DNA from: Rotaria macrura | Lineage: Eukaryota > Rotifera > Eurotatoria > Philodinida > Philodinidae | Assembly (NCBI GenBank): GCA_900239685.1 | Contig: OENT01000593.1 | Coordinates: forward strand, 30,538 to 94,537 | Direction: 5' to 3' | Length of the DNA: 64,000 nt | Shown: positions 26,005 to 38,562 of the stretch, piece by piece | How positions within the stretch are numbered: position 1 is the stretch's first letter | Layout of the letters: every line of letters begins with the position of its first letter | Made by a program: the position numbers and the translations under genes | The notes under the pieces: model-generated | What the model saw: the letters and a program-made list of their open reading frames with translations, nothing else | Told to the model about the DNA's origin: nothing | The model's database searches: none

Positions 26005-26604
26005 TTATTGATATTCAGTGAAAAAGAATTGATGTTCTTTTATCCAATGTTTAGCACGTCGTCGACGATCACCCTCGTTACTATATACAGAATCATCGTC
26101 CACGAAATCTAAATCATCTGCTTGTTGATACTGTTTGGCTCGTGTGGTTGCTTCAATTAAAACTTCTGTCAACGGTATTGTTAATTCATTTCGTCCATTA
26201 CTTTGTGATAGAGATTTATCGTTGGAATTTTTCGTTGCTGTTAATGCAACACCAGGAATTCTACTATGCTGTCGATATTCAATTAAACGTGTTTGTGCTC
26301 GTCGATATTGATCGCTATTTAATAAACGACTTATAGGACCACTATGATGTGTGAATTCCGATGGATTTTTTCTTTCACGATACGATGCAACATTTTGATC
26401 ATGATTGAATGAATCTTCAACTGTTTGACGACTTGAGTGTGTTGCAATCGAAGGTAATTTTGGATAATGATGATGATCGAGTATATATTGTTCAAAATGA
26501 CGTTCAATTGATGATGTTACAAGTGAAGAAAGTGGCTGTAAATGAGCAAATCGACGATGATGTAATTGACGTGGAGAAACAGTTGATTCGTCTACTGTAG
26601 CCAT
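26005..26604 (-). CDS. Conserved-looking hydrophilic protein, unknown
   Basis: From the ATG at 26604 (residues begin MATVDESTVS) there is an open frame of 199 residues. An upstream non-ATG extension exists but is unlikely to be used. Composition is polar: rich in His, Arg, Gln and Ser, with an acidic patch (DDLDFVDDD) followed by a basic one (GDRRRRAKHW) near the C-terminus. No transmembrane segment, signal peptide or coiled coil is evident. I do not recognise the family. The length of the frame in AT-rich DNA and the normal codon use (compared with neighbours) support a real gene. It sits between RPE and RSRC2, all three on the minus strand. It could have an upstream exon. Confidence 0.6.
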   Translation of the reverse strand: MATVDESTVSPRQLHHRRFAHLQPLSSLVTSSIERHFEQYILDHHHYPKLPSIATHSSRQTVEDSFNHDQNVASYRERKNPSEFTHHSGPISRLLNSDQYRRAQTRLIEYRQHSRIPGVALTATKNSNDKSLSQSNGRNELTIPLTEVLIEATTRAKQYQQADDLDFVDDDSVYSNEGDRRRRAKHWIKEHQFFFTEYQ

Positions 26605-27206
26605 GAAAAATGGTGAGAAACATAAAAATTTTGGCAAACGTATCAATATAAATGGAATTATAAAACATATTGATCATGACAACAAAAAACATAGAAAAAA
26701 ATTCAACTAATGTAAACATTGTTTGATATATATATATATATATATTTATTTATTTATAATAATCATATTAGAGACAGCATGTTTTCATTTGCATTATGAA
26801 TGGTGAAGCAATTGTTTGACTATTGAAATAACTGTAAAAATCCAATTTATACTTTTGTTATTGATGTAAAATAAGACAAAAACGAACGATTACATGTTAG
26901 AATCGTTCTCTATTAAACGGAAAATCAAATCGAATTAGATTCATTCTACGAACACGAATTTAACCAGAAGAAATGAGTATGTGTATATCAATACTTGAGA
27001 ATATATAAATTCGACATGATATTCTAATCGAATAATCGATTGAATTCGACTTTCTCAAGTTCATATGAATATTTGATATCTAAAGGATGAATGAAATGAA
27101 AATATGTAAGTCATGACATGCATCATTTTTCTTCCGTACAATTTATTCAAGAGTAATGATGTAAGGACAAAGAAAGAAACAAGAAAAAAAAACATATGTA
27201 CAATAA
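26605..27206. other. Intergenic with short (TA)n run
   Basis: AT-rich spacer between the unknown 199-residue gene and the 3' end of RSRC2, with a TA run at about 26729-26746. Nothing else was seen. Confidence 0.6.
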
Positions 27207-30200
27207 TTAATTCTTTTCTGATGATGGAGGTACAAAAGGTCCTTGAGACATAAATCCGAGTCCAACACCACGTCGTAAATGTGTTGTTATTCGAGCTGTT
27301 TGATATTCTTTATCAAGTGAATCGAATGTATTTTGTTGTTGTTGATGAATTGCATTCATTTCTGTTGTATCGTTACTTGTATTGCCACCTCCTTTCATAC
27401 CTAATAATTTTCGAAATTTTTCCGCTGTTTTTTCATCTTGTCCATCTGTTATGGCCGCACCAACTCTACTTGTTGATGTCTAAGAAAAAAGAAATTATAA
27501 CCCAACCAAACCTCATTTTTATTTTATTATATTACTTTATCGTTTGATTTTGACCAAAGCAATTTACGTTTACGTTGCTGTTGAGCATATTGCAGTGGAT
27601 TAACTGCACCAGTATTATAAATTTTTGGAATAGATATACCACTCAATTCTTCAATCTAATTAAATACATGGAAATAAAGAAAATATGATGTTATTGAGGA
27701 GATGAAATCTGGCCAAAGATCATTAAAAAATCACAAGATCAATGCTTTTGTCTCGCGGTCAGATCCTCCGTCATGAAATGTACAAAATCTGTAGGACATG
27801 AGTTATTCGATCTGATGATGTCTATTCTAGTAAGCGCTATAGTAAACCTCGGTAATAAATTATCACATTCACTGTAGATAAGGCCCTCTCGACTAGGGCA
27901 CTGCCGTTCCTTCCAGACCTGGATATGGGCCCACTGTACATTAAGCTTCTGACCCAGTTTGCATTCAGTTTCAATGACAAATTTGTTTATCAAGCCAATT
28001 GTTCAATTTCCTTGTCGGTTAGTATTATGTTCTTCTCAGTTAAGTTAAGAAATTTAATTTGTTAAGAATCGCATGATAAACAATGAACAGGAAGAAATAA
28101 ATGTACATCAACTTTTACTCTGAAGGCAGTCGATAAATAGCTAAAACCTTGATCTTTCATTTCTTCATATATATAGAGGATATCAAATGTTGGCAAAACA
28201 ACACCACGAGTCTGGACTCGCAGCTCTCTAGTCTCAATCACAATATCTCAATAATGCACAGTAGATGTTAATTCAACATAGGTGTATGGGTAAAATCATC
28301 CTCGAATGATTTTGCGCCTGTTCATATCTTCATCAGGTCGAGTGTGAGTTTTCCTGAATAGTTCCTGTTTACCTCGTTTTCTCTTCACTTATGATTTACA
28401 AAAAGTACGATAAAAAAAGGAATAAAAATTAAAAAAACTACTGCAAGTAACTGAAGTTGAGCGGAGAGCAACGATTCGTGCTTGTTTGAGTTGAGTTCCT
28501 TTTGTATTTCAAATGAATTACTTTGTGTTTTCATCGCATATGAGTTAGTAGAAGTAGAATTCACAACTATTACCCTCGAGAAAATATTGTTACATGTTTA
28601 CAATGATTTAGTACGATTCTTTTTGCAGAAACAGTCGAATTGGACTCTGTCGGATCTATGTTGTTGTCATCGAGTTCTAATTAGTATACAGCAAATTAAA
28701 CAAGACTCAATAGGATAATATCGGTCTTTTGCACTCTAAACGACGAAAGATCATGCCCATTTTCAATCTAGTCGAGACAATCACTTGGATGGGTTTCGTA
28801 TTTTTCGAACTACACCTGATCTAAGGGGATTTTCATTGCAGTTTTTGCTTTCGAATGATTCTACTGACGTATCTTCCACGTAATCATATTTCTATCGATT
28901 TTTCTAAACCATAATGAGTAAAGATTTTCGTCTGAATCAAAGACTTCTCTTATCAGAAAATAGGCGATGATTATTTCCGATGAAATATGTCTGAAACTCT
29001 TCAATGCAAAAAAAAACCTACTGCCTATCGAACAGAGAATGTTATCTACGAGATAAAAGAATATCGGTTGGATAAATATGCCTTTGAAGAAGAAGCTGAA
29101 AGACGATCAGATATTTTAAATCTATGAAACACAAGACCATGATAATTCCATGCAGAATTTTTATATGTTAATATACACGTTAGTGATAAGCTGTTAAAAT
29201 GAATGTAGATTTTGAAGACTAAAAATCTAGTCGTTGTGTTTTTTTTTCAGAATCAAAGGTTGTACTGGCACACCCTTTGGCTTCAAATAGACTATTCTCT
29301 TCATCAAATTGATTCAGATTTTCTCGTTTTAAATAATAATATTTGCCGTTGAAAAAAGCTAATAAAAGAATTCATTGATATAAAATTTCCATGTTTGAAA
29401 ATCAATTCAACAATCGTATTCTTTTATCTGGTAGATGCGTATTACTTAGTTTTTTATTCATATTTACAAGTAAGAAGAAAAAGAAAAGCTTTATCTTACT
29501 CGTACAAATATAAATGAAAAAAACAAATATTTATCATTGTAGAATAAAAATAAATGAATTCTATCATCCAGGCTACACAACCAATAGAGTAACAGCATAT
29601 TCATTGTGGCCCTGGAATCCTACTGACGTCTGTCTTTTGTGATTTTTCAAGTAGAATCTATCGGGAAAATATGTCGTTTCCCCTCCGGAAACAATTAAAA
29701 ACGCTAGATAGAGTGAGCCAAGTAATTGGTTCTGATGTCGAGAATACGAAAACCCTGCGACGATGTACTCTTTTTTTAAGTACATTCTATTGTTGGGAAG
29801 TTTGTTTTCAAGTTAACGTCATATGACTATAAAAGTAACCTATGATAAATTTTCTTGAAGCAGTAACGTCACCTTCTTATCACGAGGGTTTTTTTATTTT
29901 TTTCAAAATTTATGTAATACTAACATAAGAGAAGATGAATATCATTAAAGAAGTATTCTTACTGTTTTCTTCTACTACTTGAAGTCGACAATTTGTTGAA
30001 TGGAAGAAAAGTTCCTCAAATAAAATTCTATATCAGAAAAACAAAAGCATATTCTCTATATGAACGTTTCAAATAAGAATCTTAATTTTAGTTCGCATTT
30101 CGTTACTCTAGCTATTTCATCAACGAATAGATCTAAGTTGTTTTCACTATATCATATAACATACGATCATACGTTTTAAAATTTACCGAATGAAAAAAGA

Positions 30201-33200
30201 TACATTAAATTATCAAGTCTTCCGTGCAAGGAATTCATCGTGAATCAAAATACAAGTTCTATTCGAAGATCTTACCATATTTAGTCATGCTGACACTCGA
30301 CATTTTCTTTCGTGAACTAATAAAAGTACACATATGAGCTTGGTTCACCAGAGAATCTCTCTATGTATATGTCGTATCGAAGTTAGCTTGTTTATTGAAG
30401 TTGTTTTAGGTCGCACCCACACCCAAAAATGTCAATTCCGGTCAGATTTTTCAAGTTTTTGATTTCTAGTGCATCTGATAGAACACGATGTCAACTGTCG
30501 AATGCACTATAGCTTATTCATTTTTTTCAGAGCACCCTACTCATTGAGGAAATCCTTCTTTCGCAATTTTTATTACCGACGAGTTTTCAATCTCTTTGTC
30601 CATATACCGGAGTGATTAATACATGCTGTAAGTGTCGCTAGTATATTGAATTTGAAATATATTTATTCTAAATACATAAGAAACTCAATTAAAAACCTTC
30701 ATTCTGAAAAAAGCTTTGGAAATCATGCTGGAAAATTATTTTGAGTTTTTCTCAACATATTGTTCTCTGCCATGTCATTTTTGTATTTCCAGAATTTCTC
30801 CACCATTTTTTATGAAACAGAGGTCGGTTTGGTTTTAAATTATAGCTATCAACTGCCACTACAACTTAACAGAGTCGAATTTTACGGTTAAATGAGCTTT
30901 GTTCTTGAACATCGAAATTTTTAACGTAGAGCAGCATTAGATTCTCAATTTTTGCACTACATGCTTTTATTAATAATTTTAGAAATGAAATCGGATATTC
31001 TGCTTCTTTCAAGTTGCAGTGGTAGATCATAGCTATATTTAAAAACCAACCCGAATGCGACAGTATCTGTTATGGGGAATAAATATGAGAAATGCCAACA
31101 CTCACATTTTGTACCATGGTTCCACAATAAATTGGCACATAATGAATATTTTGGACTGAAATTTTTACTGTAAGATACCTAGCAGTAGAGACGTCTTCCA
31201 TGAAAATTTCAGCAATATTTGATCACCCGATGTGAAAATGAAAATTAGGGTGTGGCGGCAGTTTATCAAGTTAGAAAGTAAATGGATGATGATCCAAACT
31301 ACATTATCAAAACTAGTAATCAGAACTTGTCTTTCAATGAAACAAAAGATACATGTTTTTGTAGCAGATCAGAACAACATTGTAGAAGTTATGGTGGAAA
31401 AAAATTGAAATGATAAGATTATTCATTACAGCCTGTTGTAGAATGATGACATCGCGAATAACATCCCAGGCGATTCATTCTGTCAACTAGATCCGATCGG
31501 ATTTTACAGTGAATTTCTATAAAACCAACGGAATTCTGGTTGAGAACCGACATTTCGCTCCTTAGGATTGATATCCGGCAGCATCCGTTGTAGGGCTCTG
31601 ACAGACCGCGAATGATGTCATTAGTTACTAGTTGACACGGAAATAATAAATTAATATTTTCTCGTCTGATTCGTTACTCATTCCTAAATCAGGATTTCGT
31701 AGGTTGGTCGGATTCGATCAGATCTAGTATCGGATTCTATCACTTGGGATATCATATTATCTTGTTTACACTTGCATCTATTTGTTTTACAATTATATTT
31801 TGACGTTCCTTGTCCATCGTCTAGCTGTTGCTCTTAATGTTTTTGGATCATCATTTACTTAATGTCTAACTTGATTGAAACAGCTTTGATAAAAAATTCT
31901 ATAGAAATTATAACCTCGATACGACAAATACATATCAAATGACTTCTTTTTCGATTCCCAGGATTTCGATGAATATATCTAACGGAAATACTAAATAAAT
32001 TGGAATGATAACAACGTTGCGGGCTAGAAAATGTTTCCGTTTCAATACTTTTTTGTGCGTCATATTTTCCAACGAATCCGGTAGGCTATCAAATGGTGTC
32101 CGATCTTCATCAGTTGGGAGGTTTCTTTTCAAACATGACTCAGATAACAAGTTACAAATGTTTTCGTTCGACAGTTCTTCGAACTGAATGTCACTTGATG
32201 AGACTTTTCTAACATTCATCCAATGATTATTACGTCGATTGAAATAATCTTTGGCATTCAGAGAAATTTTCGCATGAAACAATTTTGAAAGGTATGTCAA
32301 CCACTTGTAAAATAGACTAGTCACTAGAACTAGTCCGATATTGCATGCGAAATATTCCGAGCGTTTCAGTTTTTCGACTCGTTACGTTACTCATCAATCT
32401 GCAAGGATGAAAAATGCTCATTGACATTATTAACACACTATTCGAACCTGTCTAATTAGACTCGTATTCTGTTTCATTGCTTAGAAACATCTCAACAACA
32501 ACAACAAATAAAAAAAGAAACCTTCAAATCATGGTGCGCCGCAACTTGTTTATTGTCTTACGGATTAGGTTCTACTCACCAATTTTCTAATTTCATCCAT
32601 TTGATACATTATTGTAGCAGCTTGATTTGTCCTTAATTCTTTTGGCACATCAATAGCTTTTTTCAGATCATCAATTGTTAATAGCGATAAATCTAATGTA
32701 TCGTTTGCTGAATGCGAAATAAATGGTCCCAATGAACATTGGATTCAAGGAAATTTACAATTATATTTACCTGCCATATCCTTTAATTTTTGTAATGTTT
32801 CTAATTGATGACGTTTTTTTTCTTCGTCATAGATGCGTGGTTCAACATGTGTAACTCGATTTTTAGCTTCAAAAAAAAACAACAACAACAATTGTCATCG
32901 ATGATAGACAACAAAAACTAAGTTCTTTACGTGGACTGGTATGTTTCTTCGGCGAACGTCGTCTTGATCGTGATCTAGATTTCGAATGTCGACGCCGAGG
33001 TGACCGTGATCGACTATGTCGATGCCGTTTTTGTCGATGATGACGCGATCTTGATCGTGATCGCGATCGTTTATGTCGATGACGTTTTACCGATGATGAT
33101 CGAGATCGATCATGTCGTTTTCGATGACCTGATTTATCACTATGGTTTTTCTAAAAAATATAATAGAAAAACGAACATTCTAATACGTCATGCATTTAAG

Positions 33201-33638
33201 CAATATTCCGATTAGTCTTAAAATAAATATTGTTCTATAATACCTACCAATTAAAATTATGAAAATCGCTTTAATAGAACTTACAATCTATTGCAATGAA
33301 AATGTCCCATTTGATCATCGACATTAAATTGAATCGACTGATGACAAGTAGAACCATATCGAACTTTCTTTCGGATAAGAAAACGATAGATTAGATTAAA
33401 TTTAATGTATAGAAAAAAAAAAGATTTTTTTTCGTTCAACTATCTCTCTTTCTCTCTTTAAAAATCTAACGATGGAAATAAAATATACAAAAAGAAAAGA
33501 AAACTTTATGCTTACAGATGATTTAGTTGCCGACGTTGGCTTTTCCATTGTTATATCATTCGTACTACAACACAACAAAACTTTGCTTGTCAAAAATTAA
33601 ATACAACAAAGAATATTCATTTACTTTTGTTCAGCCAT
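27207..33638 (-). CDS. RSRC2: RSRC2-like arginine/serine-rich coiled-coil protein, 7 exons
   Basis: Minus-strand exons are 33638-33625, 33564-33516, 33150-32931, 32866-32771, 32707-32580, 27655-27536 and 27479-27207. They give 299 residues in one frame (human RSRC2 is about 434). Exon 3 encodes an Arg/Ser/His-rich RS domain (RSRSRSRSR, SRSRSPRRRHSKSRSRSRR). Later exons encode a charged helical stretch (YDEEKKRHQLETLQKL). The C-terminal SmaP-like region has EKTAEKFRKLLGMK, LDKEYQTARITTH and RRGVGLGF, matching the RSRC2 tail. This suggests a nuclear RNA-processing-associated protein. The small first exon (MAEQ) is inferred from a 60 bp intron; an alternative start is the ATG at 33548. Intron 5 is 4.9 kb. 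A TTCTAG acceptor lies about 23 bases before the ATG. Confidence 0.85.
27656..32579 (-). other. 4.9 kb intron of RSRC2
   Basis: This interrupts the gene between codons for IRKL and IEEL. It contains patches of slightly higher GC (about 27730-28010, 31440-31760) and two frames worth noting: 29573-29785 (70 residues from ATG) and 31935-32324 (129 codons without an ATG start), both minus. Neither shows a domain I know. These patches may be remnants of old insertions. Confidence 0.6.
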
Positions 33639-36362
33639 TGATGATAGCACAAAGTTGATTTCTAGAATTGGAATAAGACAAGAATTATGTTATACTAATC
33701 TATGTAGTTGATAAAATTTCATGATCGAAATCCTAAAAGATGAATCAGTCAAATGTCTCAGATTAGTTAAATGTATGATTGAAATGGAAATGAAACTTAT
33801 GAATCAAATACAAAGCATTTATTTATCATTCTAGTGTTTAAAGGGCACGAACTTTGTCTTGCAGTTGTCAACTAATTTTTAACAACGATATCAGAGTCTA
33901 CGAAGCTGACGAGTAAGTGCACTGATTTTCCCTGTGTGAAGAAACATGAGGACAACTGAGATAAAAGACATTGAGTGTAAGCAGCTCTCACGAGCAAACT
34001 TTCAGCTATGGAGGTGTTAGCATCTCATATGTTATCACGATTAGGGAACTGCAAAGTCCTCCGGGTCCAGCGGGACCAGGACCAAAAGCTTATTAAGATG
34101 GTCTGATTGTCTCCTTTTATGAAAAAAAATCTGAAAATTAAGATTTAATCTTGCCAAAAATTGCTTGCGTTCAAGAAAACTGTTAGCGCAATCCTTGGTC
34201 GGTTGAAATATGAAACACAACCTAATTACTGTTGCTTATTACTTAAAAGTTGTGTCCTTTGATTTATCTTAGTAGACCATTGCTCATAACCATTTTACTA
34301 ATCCTCTAGAACTACATTAAAGAAGAAGTTCGTCTACAATAATGATATTTATTTGAATTACAGCTTCAATCGTATCATAAGGAGGAGGGGACATCGGTAA
34401 CTATCTGTGGGAGAGCAGGGGTTGATCAAAAGTTTCTACCCTAAACATTTCAACTCTCCTGTTGCATTATGTTTCACAAAACTGGGATCAGAAGCAATAG
34501 AAAACTTTAACCAGAACACGACTGGAACCAGAGAAAGGTGATTTCACAGTTCTCTAATCATGATATAGTATCAATCCTGATAACATGTGAGAACTAGAGC
34601 TTAGTCTCCTGACGCCACTCTATATGGAACACCGATTTTCTACATGAAAAGTTTTTAGAGACCTGGAAAGCATTCCTGTAGCATCGCAAATTCTACACAA
34701 AATATTTACATATGTATTTGATGCACTAAATTTAAAAAATGTTCATATAGAGTTCGGAAAACTATGAAGTATCAAAGCTTTTCCCAAAGAAATAGACAAA
34801 GTTAACTTATGTTCCATTTATTTTCAATCGTTCAACACCCGTATGTCGACATGAACATTTATTTCATGAGAAAGTGATCGGTGAATCAATTGTGTAGTTT
34901 TTAATCGTTTTTGTTCGTGTCGTTTGTTAACTAAACTTATCTTTTCGTTTTGTTTGACTCGTAATCAGTTTTTCTGTTACTTTCAACGACTTTTTACCGG
35001 TTGTTTTAATTTTTTTTTTTTATCACTACCATCGATGTATTACGTTACAGACACTAATAACACATTATGCATAACATCCAAAGCAATTTTTAAAAAAGAA
35101 TTTATCAATCTTCTCCACAGAATCATTAGTTTTTTGAAAAAGTTTTGATTGTAGGATCCAGAGACGCCGAAAGACGAAGAATTATCCTTCCCTCTTACAG
35201 GAAGACCGAAACATCTGGAGATGGTACGGACTTTATGTTTTAACAATCTAAAGCTACCTTTTCCCCATGACGGTTTTTCTTCTTAAGAATATCTGACCGC
35301 GTGGTTGATAGAATCGATTTAAAAAATATAGGACCACTACGACACCATCGACTAGAGCTAAAGTCGATAAGAGATCTTTATAAATCTATGATAGTTCACG
35401 GATCCTAGTATAGGTGAAATTTATGCCACTACATTCATCATGAGTCTATAACACGATGATTGATTCTCAGCAAGAATGTACAGAAGACGCCGTCTTTGTG
35501 ACTTTTCTGTGACGTCATATAGAACTCATTTTAGGGCAAAATGTTCTTTTCTATCAATGTTTATGAGCGACATGAAATTGGATTCATATTTTTACATATC
35601 AGAGGGAAAAAAAACTATCATAATGAGTTATTCACAGGGGGATCTATCTCTACATGAACATGTTCCCGTCCAATAATTAACACTTCATGACAGAGTACTC
35701 GAGAGAAGTTTCAATTGAATTATCGGAATTGAATACAAAGACATGCAAAGTATCGACTTTTTTTGGATTCTTCATTAACTACACATCCTCTGACTCGAAG
35801 ATTAGTTTCAAACAAGAAGAAACTTCATAGTTAGCATCGTTCTAGAAATAGTTTTGAATTGTAGTAAGACATACGTTTGCAAATATGAATACGGAGCTTC
35901 GGAAGCAAGTTTCGCACAAATCAATTATCAATAATCTAAAATTGAATACAGCTCTTTGACCGTAATGAGAAGTAAACTTAGCGATATGCATGGTTATGCA
36001 TTCATGAAATATCTTATATAAAAAGTCAAAAGACAAGTATCAATTAATTTCATGGTTAATGTAATGATGAGAACAAAAATTATTATTCCGTTTTCTCTTG
36101 TTAGAATTTTCATTGGCTCAAATTCACCATTATTAGAAATATTTGTTTTCAAACAATCCATCAATTTACAATGTAATTTTAATTTAAATAATTGCATTAT
36201 ATTCATGTTTCTTTTCCATTTTTGCGTAAAATAAATTTAAAATGAAAAAAAGACAAAAAATTAAATATTTATTTTAACTTGTGGCTCCCTCTTCACATAA
36301 AAGCGTACAAACGGTCATTTCTCATTTTATCATCGTTGAGTACCGATCAATAGAAAAAAAAG
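33639..36362. other. Intergenic, nothing recognised
   Basis: This 2.7 kb lies between the divergent 5' ends of RSRC2 (minus) and ALKBH4 (plus), so it should hold both promoters. No repeat, RNA gene or convincing frame was seen. Confidence 0.6.
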
Positions 36363-37295
36363 ATGTTCGAAGCAGCATGTGCATGTAAAGGTATACGATC
36401 ATGTAAAGTATGCGAATCAACCAAGGATCAATCAACAAATGAATTAACATCAAATATAATCTACATTTATTGCGATACATGTCGTCAAGCAATACGCATG
36501 AATGTCTATGAATCGAATTCTCAATGTCCACATGATGCTGATATTGATAATCATGATATACGTTTTCCATTAGATGGAATATATTTGATTTCCGACTTTA
36601 TCAATGAAAATGAAGAAAATACTTTATTAAATTATATTGATAAAGATACATGGATACCATCACAATCGGGTCGTTTAAAGCAAGATTTTGGTATAAAAAT
36701 TAATTTTAAAAAACAAACAATCAAAACGAAATATTTCACTGGCATGCCATTATATTCAAAAGAATTTATTGAACGTTTTCAAACATATCGAATGTTAAAA
36801 GATTTTCAATCCGTGGAATTATGTAATTTAGATTATCATCCAGAACGTGGTTCTCATATTGATCCACATATTGATGATATATGGATATGGGGTGAACGTT
36901 TAGTTACAATAAATTTACTGTCGAATACAATAATTTCGTTGATACCTAATGCTAAAGATACAAATAAAATTATTTATATACCATTGCCACGTCGATGGTT
37001 GTTTGTACTTTATGGTGATGCACGTTATGAATATAAACATGCTATACAACGACAACATATTAATGACAGACGTATAGCTGTAACATTTCGCGAATTAACA
37101 GGCAAAAATGAAAAATTCTATGAAGAAAACAAAGATCTATATGAAAGAATACTTCGTATAAGCAGACGTTTTACAGGAATATCTGTTGGAAGATTCGAAA
37201 AAATTGTTAATGATATTAATGCAATTATGATTGTAAGTTTCGATTTGAGAATAAATAATATGAACAATGGCATAGATTTAGTCAATCGTCAATAG
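36363..37295 (+). CDS. ALKBH4: ALKBH4-type 2-oxoglutarate/Fe(II) dioxygenase
   Basis: This is an open frame of 310 residues. The N-terminus has the ALKBH4-specific cysteine motif CACKGIRSCKVCE. The double-stranded beta-helix domain carries the iron ligands HID (169-171, in HIDPHIDD), a distal His226 (YKHAIQ) and the 2-oxoglutarate arginines in RRIAVTFREL (237, 243); WGERLVTINLL is also family-typical. ALKBH4 demethylates actin K84me1 in mammals and has reported nucleic-acid roles; the substrate here is inferred. The family ends near LRISRRFTGISVG (about residue 276). The frame continues to a strong GTAAGT donor at 37233, which could join in phase to the AG at 37775-37776, so the true 3' end is uncertain. 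An AG lies 9 bases before the ATG. Confidence 0.9.
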   Translation: MFEAACACKGIRSCKVCESTKDQSTNELTSNIIYIYCDTCRQAIRMNVYESNSQCPHDADIDNHDIRFPLDGIYLISDFINENEENTLLNYIDKDTWIPSQSGRLKQDFGIKINFKKQTIKTKYFTGMPLYSKEFIERFQTYRMLKDFQSVELCNLDYHPERGSHIDPHIDDIWIWGERLVTINLLSNTIISLIPNAKDTNKIIYIPLPRRWLFVLYGDARYEYKHAIQRQHINDRRIAVTFRELTGKNEKFYEENKDLYERILRISRRFTGISVGRFEKIVNDINAIMIVSFDLRINNMNNGIDLVNRQ

Positions 37296-37782
37296 AATAT
37301 TCTAGAAATCATGAATAGAACATTGTGAAAATGACATTTTTAAGACTTGTAATTATTTACAAGAAAATCTTTCGATTAGCTACGGTAGGGTAATGAATTG
37401 TTTCATCAATCAGTTTTTCCGATACGTAAAAGTACTTTTGATCTAGAGTTTATTTTCTTCTATGATTCGATTGGTTGCCGATGATTTTTATTGAGTATTG
37501 ACTATCTGTTTCTATCGAAAAATAATTGATCAGTTTTCGCTGACCAATACGATCTTACTAACGAATGTACCAAAGCATGGGCAGAGTACATATTTTAGTA
37601 GCGGCTTACTAATCAACAAAGATCACGGTCCGCAGATAAAAACGAGAATAAAATTTTACAAAATTTTCCTCTAGACTTCATTGTATTGGTTCAGTATTCG
37701 TTTCATACTCACAGATAATACCAGTTGTCGTCTGAATAGTACACAATTTGGTTCTATTTGTGTGTTGTATCTTTAGGATAAA
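37296..37782. other. Spacer or in-phase intron between ALKBH4 and next frame
   Basis: About 490 bp without a recognisable gene. It ends with a polypyrimidine-AG (37771-37776) six bases before the next ATG. This can be read either as a trans-splice acceptor or as the 3' end of an intron that starts at 37233. Confidence 0.6.
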
Positions 37783-38562
37783 ATGGATGTCGACGTATCA
37801 TCATCATCAACAACGGATGAAAATCAATTGAGAGAATTATTTGAAGGCACTTCGAAAGAGAGTGTATCATCATTTGAAATCCTAAATTCATCAACATATG
37901 TAATACATACTGAAAATAAATATCTTATCAAATTATTTTCACATTCATCTATCACTCTCGAACAATTAAAATCAATTTTATCACTATGTGAATGTAATGG
38001 AACCATACTGGATACGTCTATTAATCAATGTCATATTCTTATGTTAAATTCACAAGAGTTTTCATCGAATAGACATATCGGTCATTTATTAGCACGATGG
38101 CGTTTACATACACGTACGAATCTTCAACTAGCATGGATCAATCCTTTTGACAATGAATGGTTCAATCAACAATATGCATCTATTATAAATAAGAAAAAGA
38201 ATAGTTATCCATTTCTTCTATCAAACTTATTTACATGTCAACAAGAAATATCATCGATTAATGAAAATCAATTAGAATTCGGTCTTCTATGGACAAATAG
38301 TCAACAAAACTTTTATATTATAGATTTAATATTAACATGTTTAACGAATTTCGAGTCATTTATTGATAATCTTAAAGAAATTTTTCATGCCTATGAAGAA
38401 ATTATTCAATTAACAAACGATGAAATCAATTTACTAGATACATTTGTTCGTTTACAATTAATATTACTGATGAATAATCATGATATTGATGATGATAAAC
38501 AAATTGATCTATTGGAACAACTTTGTTCGAATGTTTTTTTTGTTCGAAATCTAGTCAGATGA
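37783..38562 (+). CDS. Unknown protein, possibly a degenerate APH/choline-kinase-like fold
   Basis: This is an intronless frame of 259 residues, mildly acidic, with no signal peptide or transmembrane segment. Weak resemblances to the aminoglycoside-phosphotransferase/hydroxylysine-kinase fold are an N-terminal beta-rich segment with YLIKLF (where kinases hold the ATP-binding Lys), and a C-terminal segment NFYIIDLILTCLTNF followed by YEEIIQLTNDEINLL, resembling the family's DLA...Y....LT..E..L tail. The HGDxxxxN catalytic loop and DFG-like motif are not visible, so if related it is a pseudokinase. Confidence in the fold is low; confidence that the frame codes is fair. It lies immediately downstream of ALKBH4 and could be part of the same transcript. 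Confidence 0.6.
   Translation: MDVDVSSSSTTDENQLRELFEGTSKESVSSFEILNSSTYVIHTENKYLIKLFSHSSITLEQLKSILSLCECNGTILDTSINQCHILMLNSQEFSSNRHIGHLLARWRLHTRTNLQLAWINPFDNEWFNQQYASIINKKKNSYPFLLSNLFTCQQEISSINENQLEFGLLWTNSQQNFYIIDLILTCLTNFESFIDNLKEIFHAYEEIIQLTNDEINLLDTFVRLQLILLMNNHDIDDDKQIDLLEQLCSNVFFVRNLVR

Noticed and set aside
27739-27993. 84-codon minus-strand frame in the RSRC2 intron
   Set aside because: Slightly higher GC and possibly a transposon remnant, but no recognisable domain or terminal repeats.
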